Shown: one piece after another, positions 1 through 6,167 of the stretch | Position numbering within the stretch: the stretch's first letter is position 1 | How the letters are laid out: each line of letters starts with the position of its first letter | Source of the DNA: an uncultured Fretibacterium sp. | GTDB taxonomy: Bacteria; Synergistota; Synergistia; Synergistales; Aminobacteriaceae | DNA: 11,829 nucleotides | Assembly (NCBI RefSeq): GCF_938040765.1 | Contig: NZ_CALIAA010000057.1 | Coordinates: forward strand, 1-11,829 | Direction of reading: 5' to 3' | Notes under the pieces: generated by a model | What the model was told of the DNA's origin: nothing | The model's database searches: none | What the model saw: the letters and a program-made list of their open reading frames with translations, nothing else | Program-made: the position numbers and the translations under genes

Positions 1-1106
1 GGGGCTGGCAGTTCGGCGGAGCCCTTCGCGGACGGGATTTCTTCGTCACGCTGGTCCCGGCGCAGATGTGGCGCGGCGAGCACTGGTTCCAGGGCACGGC
101 CGACGCCGTGTTCCAGAACATGCATCTCGTCTCCCTGTTCAGGGCAGACCGGGTCTGCATCTTCGCGGCCGACCACATCTACAAGATGGATGTGGAGCAG
201 ATGCTTCGGTGGCACACCGAGCGGGAGGCCGACGTGACCCTTGCGGCGAACGTCGTCCCCGTCTCCGAGGCCGGACAGTTCGGCTGCATCAAAACCGACG
301 CGGCGGGGCGCATCGTCGAGTTCATGGAGAAGCCGGCCGTCCCGCCCGAGATACCGGACAAGCCCGGATTCAGCTACGTCTCGATGGGGAACTACATCTT
401 CGAGCGCAGCGTCCTGGAGGAGGCGCTCATCGACGACTCCCAGCAGCCGACGAGCCACGATTTCGGGCGGGACATCATCCCCAACCTCGTCGCCCGGAAG
501 GCGCGTGTCTATGCCTACGACTTCTCCACCAACGTCCTGCCCCACTCGGCCGTGGAGGCCGAGCGGATGTACCAGTGGCGGACGGACAGGCCCTACTGGC
601 GCGACGTCGGGACCCTCAAGGCCTACTGGCAGGCCCACATGGAGCTCCTGAGCCCGGAGTCCGAGATGACGCTCTACAACCCCCTCTGGCCCATCCGCAC
701 CGTCTCCTTCGCCGACCCGCCCTCCTACTCCTATCCCTCCGACGGGCACGACTGCATGGTCAACCGGGTGCTGGCCGCCGAGGGGAGCCGCATCCTGGGG
801 GCGACCGTCTCCAGCTCCGTGCTGTCCCGCAACTGCGTCATCCAACCGGGGAGCGTCATCGAGGAGAGCATCGTCGGCCAGGGCGTGGTCATCGGGCGGA
901 ACTGCCGCATCAGGCGCGCGATCATCGACGCGCACAACTACATCGCCGACGGCACGGTCATCGGGGAGGATCCCGGGTCCGACGCCCGGGACTACTTCGT
1001 CGATCCCCACTCCGGCCTGGTCACGGTGGGGATGCCCCGCATCCTCTACCAGAGGGAGTGCGACGAGAAGGCGATGGACAGCTTTTCCTGGAGCACGTTC
1101 AGCTGA
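1..1106 (+). CDS. glgC: Glucose-1-phosphate adenylyltransferase (ADP-glucose pyrophosphorylase), 5' truncated
   Basis: This enzyme makes ADP-glucose from ATP and glucose-1-phosphate, the committed step of bacterial glycogen synthesis, in the cytoplasm. The frame is already open at the window edge (first full codon at base 3), so roughly 60-80 N-terminal residues with the start and the ATP-binding GGxGxRL loop lie outside. Family motifs appear in order: GTADAVFQN and AADHIYKMD of the nucleotidyltransferase core, FMEKP, SMGNYIF (sugar-phosphate site), HDFGRDIIP, and WRDVGTLKAYWQAHMEL at the junction with the C-terminal domain. The last ~120 residues show the hexapeptide periodicity of a left-handed beta-helix (SSVLSRNCVIQPGSVIEESI), the allosteric and oligomerisation domain. 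It ends at TGA 1104-1106, just before a strong hairpin, so it is probably the last gene of its transcript. The function is near certain; effector specificity cannot be read here. Confidence 0.96.
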   Translation, partial: GWQFGGALRGRDFFVTLVPAQMWRGEHWFQGTADAVFQNMHLVSLFRADRVCIFAADHIYKMDVEQMLRWHTEREADVTLAANVVPVSEAGQFGCIKTDAAGRIVEFMEKPAVPPEIPDKPGFSYVSMGNYIFERSVLEEALIDDSQQPTSHDFGRDIIPNLVARKARVYAYDFSTNVLPHSAVEAERMYQWRTDRPYWRDVGTLKAYWQAHMELLSPESEMTLYNPLWPIRTVSFADPPSYSYPSDGHDCMVNRVLAAEGSRILGATVSSSVLSRNCVIQPGSVIEESIVGQGVVIGRNCRIRRAIIDAHNYIADGTVIGEDPGSDARDYFVDPHSGLVTVGMPRILYQRECDEKAMDSFSWSTFS

Positions 1107-1151
1107 GGCCGCCGAAGGCAGCGGCAGGGACGGCCTCAAGGCAGGGACAAC

Positions 1152-1195
1152 CATAAGCGGAGGGGAGCGGCCGGCGCCGCTCCCCTCCGCTTATG
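1152..1195. terminator. Perfect 20-bp hairpin between convergent glgC and rpsA
   Basis: Bases 1152-1171 and 1176-1195 are exact reverse complements around a 4-base loop (CGGC). The stem lies 45 bp past the glgC stop and 50 bp past the rpsA stop, where a shared bidirectional terminator is expected. Neither side has a good U-tract; the outer stem end is A/T (ATAAG/CTTAT), so each transcript gains only a few U residues. It could equally protect both 3' ends from exonucleases. A weaker inverted repeat (1217-1223 with 1235-1241, GGGAAAA/TTTTCCC) lies between it and rpsA. Confidence 0.8.
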
Positions 1196-1245
1196 TTCAA
1201 CACGGAAATGGCCCTCGGGAAAACCCGCGGCCGTTTTTCCCCCTT

Positions 1246-2772
1246 TTACTTCGAGAAGTCCTGAGACCTGAAGGCATCCACAAACGGATTGAACTGAGGC
1301 TCCTCGTCGTGAGCGCTCTGCTGCTGCCTCCGGCTCTCGCGGGCCTCCTCCTTCTTGTGGGACTCCTCGCCGTGCCGGGCCGGATGCTCCTGCTCCTCGA
1401 GCGCACTGATGGAGAGGCGCATCCTGCGCTGCTCGGGGCTGACCTCGATGACGCGGGCCAGCACCTCCTGCTTCTCCTGCAGGACATCCCCAGGCTTCTC
1501 CACGCGCCGGGTGCTCAGCTGGGAGATGTGGATGAGGCCCTCGACCCCCTCCTCAACCTCGACAAAGGCGCCAAAGTCCGCCAGGCGAACCACCTTGACC
1601 GTGATGTCGGAACCCTTGGCATAGCGCTGATCGATGTCCTTCCAGGGATCGTTCAGCTGCTTGTAGCCCAGGCTGATGCGGCGCTTCTCGGTGTCCACGT
1701 CCAAGACCAGGACCCGGACCTCCTGCCCCTTGCGGAAGGCCTCCTTGGGATGGCGGATACGGGCCCAGCTGATGTCCCCGATGTGGACGAGCCCCTCAAT
1801 GCCGGGCTCCAGCTCGACGAAGGCCCCGAAGTCCGTGACGTTCGTCACGGTCCCGGTCATGACGTCGTCCTTGTGGATGCGCTCGCCGACGGTCAGCCAG
1901 GGGTTGCCCTCCACCTGCTTGATGCTCAGGGAGATGCGGTCGTTCTCCTTGTCGATCCCGATGACCTTGACGGTGACCTTGTCGCCCTTCTTGAAGCTGT
2001 CGCGGATGCGCACGTTCCGCTTCCACGTGATCTCGCTCATATGCACCAGGCCGTCCACGGCGCCGACGTTGACGAAGACGCCGAAGTCGGTCAGGCTGCT
2101 GACCTCGCCCTCGATGATGTCGCCCTCGTGCACCTCTTCGTAGAACTTGGCCCTCTGCTCCGCGGCCTCCTTCTCGACGAGGGACTTCCGCGAGAAGACG
2201 ATGCGGTGCTTCCTGCGATCCTTTTCAAGCAATTTAGCGTCAAAAACCTGCTCGATGAAGTTCCCCAGGTTGACCCCCCTGCCGTCGGCGGAGAGGTGGG
2301 ATATGGGCATGAAGCCCTCGAGGCCGCAGCAGTCCACCATCAGGCCGCCCTTGACCTTGCGGACCCCCCGAACCTGGACGATCTCGTTCTGAGCAAGCTT
2401 GTCTTCAAATTCGGCCCACCGACGGTCGAACTCGTGCCGCCAGCGGCTGAGCAGGAGCTGCGCCTCCTCGCCCTCGCGAAGGTTGATGACCTGAACCTCG
2501 ATCTCGTCCCCCTTCGTGGGCTTCTCCGCGTCTCCCACCAGAATGCGGTGCGTCCATTCCTTTCCGGGAAGGTAGCCCTCGCACTTGTAACCGACATCGA
2601 CCAGCCAGCCGTTCTCCGTCTCCGCGATCACGGTACCGGTCCGGACGTCGCCCTTGCGAAGCCCGGAGATGTCGTACTGCTCCATCATGCTCTCCATCGT
2701 CTCCTGAGCGGCAGCCTCCTGCCCCTCTCCCTGCAGACCCTGCTCCATATCCTTGTCCATAACCTGATCCAT
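1246..2772 (-). CDS. rpsA: Ribosomal protein S1 (five S1 domains)
   Basis: S1 sits on the 30S subunit and binds mRNA leaders to help initiation. The 508-residue product has five S1 OB-fold repeats at about residues 39-112, 127-197, 214-286, 300-372 and 386-458. Repeats 3-5 carry the sharpest signature: TDFGVFV...GLVHMSEI, TDFGAFV...GLVHIGDI and ADFGAFV...GLIHISQL. Repeats 1 and 2 are more diverged, as in other S1 proteins where they face the ribosome. A charged, Gln-rich tail (about 460-508) follows. E. coli S1 has 557 residues and six domains. I chose ATG 2772 because AAGGGGG lies 9 nt upstream; an in-frame TTG at 2808 would overlap the end of ispH. The gene starts 22 nt after the ispH stop, so the two are almost surely cotranscribed. 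A general S1-domain protein is the alternative, but size and context favour S1. Confidence 0.93.
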   Translation of the reverse strand: MDQVMDKDMEQGLQGEGQEAAAQETMESMMEQYDISGLRKGDVRTGTVIAETENGWLVDVGYKCEGYLPGKEWTHRILVGDAEKPTKGDEIEVQVINLREGEEAQLLLSRWRHEFDRRWAEFEDKLAQNEIVQVRGVRKVKGGLMVDCCGLEGFMPISHLSADGRGVNLGNFIEQVFDAKLLEKDRRKHRIVFSRKSLVEKEAAEQRAKFYEEVHEGDIIEGEVSSLTDFGVFVNVGAVDGLVHMSEITWKRNVRIRDSFKKGDKVTVKVIGIDKENDRISLSIKQVEGNPWLTVGERIHKDDVMTGTVTNVTDFGAFVELEPGIEGLVHIGDISWARIRHPKEAFRKGQEVRVLVLDVDTEKRRISLGYKQLNDPWKDIDQRYAKGSDITVKVVRLADFGAFVEVEEGVEGLIHISQLSTRRVEKPGDVLQEKQEVLARVIEVSPEQRRMRLSISALEEQEHPARHGEESHKKEEARESRRQQQSAHDEEPQFNPFVDAFRSQDFSK

Positions 2773-2794
2773 AAACCATAGCCCCCTTGACTGC

Positions 2795-3640
2795 CTACAT
2801 TCTCGCAATTTTGTTGCTTATTTCTGTGATAAGCCACTCGGGCGTGCTGGCCCCCGCGGCTATACCAATCCTCTGCCTGCCCTCGAACCACCCCCTGTCG
2901 AGCTCCTCGGCGCTCTCTATCCAAAGGACGTCCAAGCCGTTCGTCTCCGCTATATTCCTCAGCTTCCCCGTGTTGGCGCTCTCCCGGCCGCCGATCAGGA
3001 CCACCCCATCCACACGCCCCACAAGCGCACGCACCGCGTCCTGACGCTCCACGGTCGCGCGGCAAATCGTGTTGCAGACCCGCAGCTCCCCCGCCCGACG
3101 CACCAGGACCGCGGCCACCGAGGACAGGCGTTCCTCCTGCTGGGTCGTCTGGGAGATCAGGGCGACGCGCCCCCGCTTGGGAAGGCATTCCGCCTCGGCC
3201 TCGTCGGCCACGACATCGAGCCCTCCATCCACGTATCCCATGATCGAGCGTATCTCCGGGTGGTTCCGGTCCCCCAGGAGGACGATATGATACCCCTCGT
3301 CCGAAAGGGAGTTCGCGAGGTCCTGAGCCCTGCGGACAAAGGGACAAGTCGTGTCGATGACGCAGACACCCTTCTCCCGCAGCTCGTTCAGGACCGCGCG
3401 GGATTCCCCATGGGCTCGTATCAGCACGCGGACCCCAGGAGGGACCTCGGAGGCATCCTTCGCCACCCGCAGCCCCATGCTCCTGAGACGGGCGACCTCC
3501 TGGGGGTTGTGGATCGGCATGCCGATCGTCCAGACCGCCCGATCCGTCTCCCCGACCGTCAGGGCCTCCAGAATCGCATCTACGGCACGCTTCACGCCGA
3601 AACAAAAACCGGCGCGCTCGGCCATCACAATCTCCTTCAA
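2795..3640 (-). CDS. ispH: 4-hydroxy-3-methylbut-2-enyl diphosphate reductase
   Basis: This cytoplasmic [4Fe-4S] enzyme performs the last step of the MEP pathway, reducing HMBPP to IPP and DMAPP. Counting from the TTG at 3640, the three cluster cysteines are C13 (GFCFGVKRAV), C99 (DTTCPFV) and C193 (NTICRATVERQ). Substrate and catalytic residues are also present: H44, H77 (AHG), H127 and E129 (NHPE), the SQTT at 163-166, S221/N223 (ESANTGKL) and S265 (GASTPEWL). Its 281 residues are the normal length. The start is ambiguous. TTG 3640 keeps the first beta-strand (KEIVMAERAG) that family members have, but has no clear ribosome site. ATG 3625 has AAGGAG 6 nt upstream but would remove that strand. 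It lies between miaA and rpsA on one strand; its product DMAPP is the MiaA substrate. All catalytic residues look intact. Confidence 0.97.
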   Translation of the reverse strand: MKEIVMAERAGFCFGVKRAVDAILEALTVGETDRAVWTIGMPIHNPQEVARLRSMGLRVAKDASEVPPGVRVLIRAHGESRAVLNELREKGVCVIDTTCPFVRRAQDLANSLSDEGYHIVLLGDRNHPEIRSIMGYVDGGLDVVADEAEAECLPKRGRVALISQTTQQEERLSSVAAVLVRRAGELRVCNTICRATVERQDAVRALVGRVDGVVLIGGRESANTGKLRNIAETNGLDVLWIESAEELDRGWFEGRQRIGIAAGASTPEWLITEISNKIARM

Positions 3641-3708
3641 ATCACATCAATCCAGACCTCGCGCCCCATCTCGCGGCAAATCCCTGTCCCCGCCTCGCAG
3701 CGGGCCCC

Positions 3709-4704
3709 TCAAGCGCCGCCGCGCCATCCCTCGAGATGACGCGACGCCGCCTCCCGAACCCGCCTCTCCAACTCCAAGGCGGAGAGAGCGGAAGTATCAT
3801 ACCACAAGGCGGGCTCAAATTTGCCGAACCACGTCATCTGCCGGCGGCAAAATGCACGGGTCCTGCTTATGTCCCCCTCGAGCGCCTCGTCCAGGCTCAG
3901 CCTCCCGCGATACCAGGCCGCCAGCTCCCGGTACCCGAAGCCCTGCATGGAGGGGAAACGCTCGTCGAAGCCATGCTCGATCAGCCACGAGACCTCCTCG
4001 GGATAGCCGGAGGCGAACTGATGCCGAGCCCGCTCGGCGATCCGCTCGAAGAGCTCGGGCCTCGGCCGGTTCAGCCCGACATACAGCACGCTCAGCCCGG
4101 AGTCCGCCTTCTCCCCCTCCGCATAGAGGCGGGAGGGGGGCGTCCCGGTCAGGTCCCAGATCTCCAGCGCGCGCACGACGCGGCGGACGTCGTTGGGATG
4201 CAGCCGATTCGCCGTGACCGCGTCGACCTCGGCGAGGCGGGCGTGAAGCGCAGGGGGGCCCTCCAGGGCGGCTCGTTCCTCGTAGCGGCGCCGCACCTCC
4301 GGGTCGTGGGGAAGGGAAACGTTCATGGCGGCGTGAAACAAGGCATTGTAATAGAAGGGCGTACCCCCGACGAACAGCGGGACCCGTCCGCGGGCGCGTA
4401 TGCGACGCACGGCGCCGAGGGCCAGGGAGACGAAATCGGACACGGTGAACACCTCGTCGGGGTCCGCGACGTCCACGGCATGGTGCGGGACCCTGCGGCG
4501 TTCCGAGGCCGCTATCTTGTCGGTCCCCACGTCCATGTAGCGGTACACCTGGCGGGAGTCCACCGAGATGATCTCTGCCCCCAGGCGGAGGGCCAGCTCG
4601 AGGCTCAAGGCCGTCTTGCCGACGGCCGTGGGACCGATCAGCGCGACGACGGGCTGCCGCTCGCCGCGGGACGGGGTCTCCGTATTCTCTCCGGGAAAAT
4701 CCAT
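3709..4704 (-). CDS. miaA: tRNA dimethylallyltransferase
   Basis: MiaA transfers the dimethylallyl group of DMAPP to N6 of A37 in tRNAs that read codons starting with U, giving i6A37, which steadies codon pairing. The 331-residue protein has the P-loop GPTAVGKT (24-31), the catalytic-aspartate motif DSRQVYRYMDVGT (49-61), VPHH (72-75), VGGTPFYYNAL (112-122) with the conserved Thr, DVRRVVRALE (172-181), and FCRRQMTWF (285-293) of the tRNA-binding face. Length is at the upper end of the family, with about 17 extra residues before the first strand. ATG 4704 is supported by AAAGGAG 9 nt upstream. It is the first gene of the miaA-ispH-rpsA unit, with 68 nt before ispH. A repeat element begins only 18 bp upstream of its start codon, so the leader of this transcript probably includes the element in antisense orientation. 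Confidence 0.96.
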   Translation of the reverse strand: MDFPGENTETPSRGERQPVVALIGPTAVGKTALSLELALRLGAEIISVDSRQVYRYMDVGTDKIAASERRRVPHHAVDVADPDEVFTVSDFVSLALGAVRRIRARGRVPLFVGGTPFYYNALFHAAMNVSLPHDPEVRRRYEERAALEGPPALHARLAEVDAVTANRLHPNDVRRVVRALEIWDLTGTPPSRLYAEGEKADSGLSVLYVGLNRPRPELFERIAERARHQFASGYPEEVSWLIEHGFDERFPSMQGFGYRELAAWYRGRLSLDEALEGDISRTRAFCRRQMTWFGKFEPALWYDTSALSALELERRVREAASRHLEGWRGGA

Positions 4705-4722
4705 GGCTCCAGGCTCCTTTAA

Positions 4723-4799
4723 GGAAACGCCGATTTAATCCATGAAGCCCCCCTGTGGAACCCCAGCTTGCCAGTTGATTGGGTAAGAACTTGCCGGGG
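4723..4799 (+). repeat. Dispersed repeat, copy A (conserved 77-bp core)
   Basis: This stretch aligns with 11754-11829 over 77 columns with about 64 identities and one single-base gap. Shared blocks include GCCGATTTA, TCCATGAAGC, ACCCCAGCTTGCC and AAGAACTTGCCGGGG. The variable part is a 12-base hairpin at 4771-4782 (CCAG, loop TTGA, TTGG); copy B has CCTC, TTTT, GAGG at the same place, so pairing is kept while bases differ. It contains no plausible ORF. It lies between the ribosome site of miaA and the probable miaA promoter, in the same + orientation as copy B. The 4 bases before it are TTAA. How far it extends to the right cannot be judged because copy B is cut by the window end. It may be the left part of a non-autonomous transposable element. 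Confidence 0.85.
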
Positions 4800-4800
4800 C

Positions 4801-4848
4801 CGCCGCTATCGGGATAGCGGCGTGGGGGGATGGGGGCAAAACCCCCAT
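4801..4848. other. Two adjacent hairpins after repeat copy A
   Basis: Bases 4801-4810 (CGCCGCTATC) and 4813-4822 are exact reverse complements with only two bases between. Bases 4830-4836 (ATGGGGG) and 4842-4848 (CCCCCAT) form a second perfect 7-bp stem with loop CAAAA. Neither is followed by a T-run on either strand, so they do not read as Rho-independent terminators. They directly follow the conserved repeat core and may belong to the same element; copy B ends at the window edge just before this point, so this cannot be tested here. Confidence 0.6.
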
Positions 4849-4861
4849 ATTAAAAATTCAG

Positions 4862-4945
4862 GGAAGCGCTGGAGATTATTGCCTTTAGACGTTGTGCATG
4901 TTTACTCTTGGCAAAATATGCATTTTTCTTTTGACCAGCGCTTCC
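4862..4945. repeat. AT-rich segment closed by a perfect 11-bp inverted repeat
   Basis: GGAAGCGCTGG at 4862-4872 is the exact reverse complement of 4935-4945. The 62 bases between are AT-rich in an otherwise GC-rich region and have no supportable ORF. The arm sequence resembles the first bases of the dispersed repeat (GGAAACGCCGA at 4723, 8 of 11 identical). The right arm could therefore be the far terminal repeat of an element running 4723-4945 (223 bp). No matching target duplication is seen: TTAA lies left and TCGA right. Other readings are a nested element or a structured leader of the miaA transcript. Confidence 0.6.
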
Positions 4946-4959
4946 TCGAAAATGTTCAG

Positions 4960-4968
4960 AGTATAGCA
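4960..4968 (-). promoter_or_regulatory. Possible extended -10 promoter for miaA-ispH-rpsA
   Basis: Read on the minus strand this is TGCTATACT, close to the extended -10 consensus TGnTATAAT. No -35-like hexamer stands at 17 bp. It lies 256 bp upstream of the miaA start codon, beyond the repeat, so it would give a leader of about 250 nt containing the whole element. It is supported only by the short motif and its position. Confidence 0.35.
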
Positions 4969-5067
4969 CAGTGCGCGGCACAACGCGTCGGACGCGCCGC
5001 CCTCTTGCGGCCCGGTCGGGAACCGGCCCCCTCGCCTCCTCCATTCGATTCTCCCCGTCCGATTCTT

Positions 5068-5076
5068 TGGTAGAAT
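5068..5076 (+). promoter_or_regulatory. Possible extended -10 promoter for the WG-repeat gene
   Basis: TGGTAGAAT matches the extended -10 form TGnTATAAT apart from one base in the hexamer, with no convincing -35. It is 68 bp upstream of the ATG at 5145 and points away from the candidate miaA promoter, giving a divergent pair. The rest of 4977-5144 is GC-rich with nothing else I can recognise. Confidence 0.35.
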
Positions 5077-5144
5077 AACGGGAATACCGAGCCCAACGTG
5101 ATTGTCCGGCCCGATCGACTCCGAAAAGAACGAGGCTGAAAGGA

Positions 5145-6080
5145 ATGAAGCTCATGGCCACGACCGCATCCGTTTTTTCAATATCCGTCCGTTCGCTTTT
5201 CGCCGCCCTGCTCCTCTGCATCCTGCCCTTCCCGCCCGCCGCGGCGGCGCATGAGGCGCGGATCGTCATCGAGTACGGGTACTCCGACGCACGGGATTTC
5301 CATGAGGGACTGGCCGCCGTCAAGTCGAACGACGCGTGGGGCTACATCGACAACCTCGGCCGCATCGTCGTCCCCTTCGTCCATCGCATCCCGGAGGCGG
5401 GGGACTTCTCGGAGGGACTGGCCTTCGTCGGGGACCATTTCATCGACACGAACGGCAGGGCCGCCCTGGAGGGAAAGACCTTCGAGGACGCCAGGCCCTT
5501 CTCCCAGGGGCTGGCCGCCGTGCAGAGCGGCGGACGATGGGGCTACATCGACCTGACGGGCAAGTTCGTCATCGCCCCCTCCTACGAGGCGGCGGGCTCC
5601 TTCTCCCAGGGGCTGGCGCCTGTGCGGACGGGCGGGCTCTGGGGCTACATCGACGCGGGCGGACGCCTGAAGATCCCCGCCCAGTTCCTCGGGGGCGCCC
5701 CCTTCAGCGAGGGCCGCGCCGCGGTGGAGACCCGGGGCCTGTACGGCTACATCGACCTCTCGGGGAGGGACCTCGTCAAGGCATCTTTCGACGAGGCGGG
5801 GCCCTTCGGGAACGGACTGGCCCCCGTCAAGAACGCCTCGAACTACCGGGCGTGGGGCTACGTCGACGCGCGGGGAAAAACCGTCATACCCCATCGCTAC
5901 AACGCCGCGCGCGCCTTCCGCGAGGGGCTGGCCCCCGTCGCGACCGACTCCCGGTGGGGCTACATCGACGTACTGGGGCGGATGGTCCTGGACGCGCTGT
6001 ACGACGAGGCCCGCCCGTTTCACGAGGGGCTGGCCGCCGTGCGGCAGGAGGACAGATGGGGGTACATCCGCGTGCGGTAG
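5145..6080 (+). CDS. Secreted WG-repeat protein
   Basis: Role unknown; WG repeats are short beta-rich units taken to mediate protein or ligand contacts. The 311-residue product has a signal peptide (positive start, hydrophobic run at about 17-30, cleavage probably after the Ala run near residue 35). Eight repeat units follow at a period of about 34 residues and fill the rest of the protein. The WGYID core is centred at residues 65, 132, 166, 237, 271 and 305, with variants YGYID (200) and DHFID (98, the most decayed). Each unit ends with a conserved F-x-E/Q-G-L-A-x-V strand. No membrane anchor or enzyme domain is visible, so it should be periplasmic or exported. GAGG lies 9 nt before ATG 5145, whereas AAAGGA lies 9 nt before a second in-frame ATG at 5154, so either start is possible. 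The hydrolase gene starts 87 nt downstream on the same strand with no terminator between. Confidence 0.88.
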   Translation: MKLMATTASVFSISVRSLFAALLLCILPFPPAAAAHEARIVIEYGYSDARDFHEGLAAVKSNDAWGYIDNLGRIVVPFVHRIPEAGDFSEGLAFVGDHFIDTNGRAALEGKTFEDARPFSQGLAAVQSGGRWGYIDLTGKFVIAPSYEAAGSFSQGLAPVRTGGLWGYIDAGGRLKIPAQFLGGAPFSEGRAAVETRGLYGYIDLSGRDLVKASFDEAGPFGNGLAPVKNASNYRAWGYVDARGKTVIPHRYNAARAFREGLAPVATDSRWGYIDVLGRMVLDALYDEARPFHEGLAAVRQEDRWGYIRVR

Positions 6081-6167
6081 CGCCCTCCCCCCGGGAGACG
6101 GCCCGGAACGAAGGGGCCGCCTCGATACGATTCGCTTCGATCCGACAACAGAAAAGAGGCTGAAACG

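Noticed and set aside
1309..2781. A 490-codon plus-strand frame opposite rpsA.
   Set aside because: Its translation is Leu/Asp/Ala low-complexity and mirrors the S1 repeats; rpsA has full domain support.
2790..2815. Programmed frameshift joining IspH to S1.
   Set aside because: There is no slippery heptamer before the ispH stop, and rpsA has its own ribosome site and ATG 22 nt later.
4830..4848. Hairpin ATGGGGG/CCCCCAT as a Rho-independent terminator.
   Set aside because: There is no T-run after the stem in either direction, and it stands upstream of both neighbouring genes, where no terminator is needed.
4723..4945. A complete insertion sequence.
   Set aside because: The stretch is about 223 bp with no transposase ORF; at most it is a non-autonomous element.
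4850..5323. A 157-codon minus-strand frame upstream of miaA.
   Set aside because: It overlaps the start of the WG-repeat gene and the promoter region, has no ribosome site I can support and shows no domain.
5300..6070. CRISPR-like or satellite DNA repeat.
   Set aside because: The recurring DNA motifs are in frame and encode WG protein repeats; spacing and variation are those of a coding repeat.
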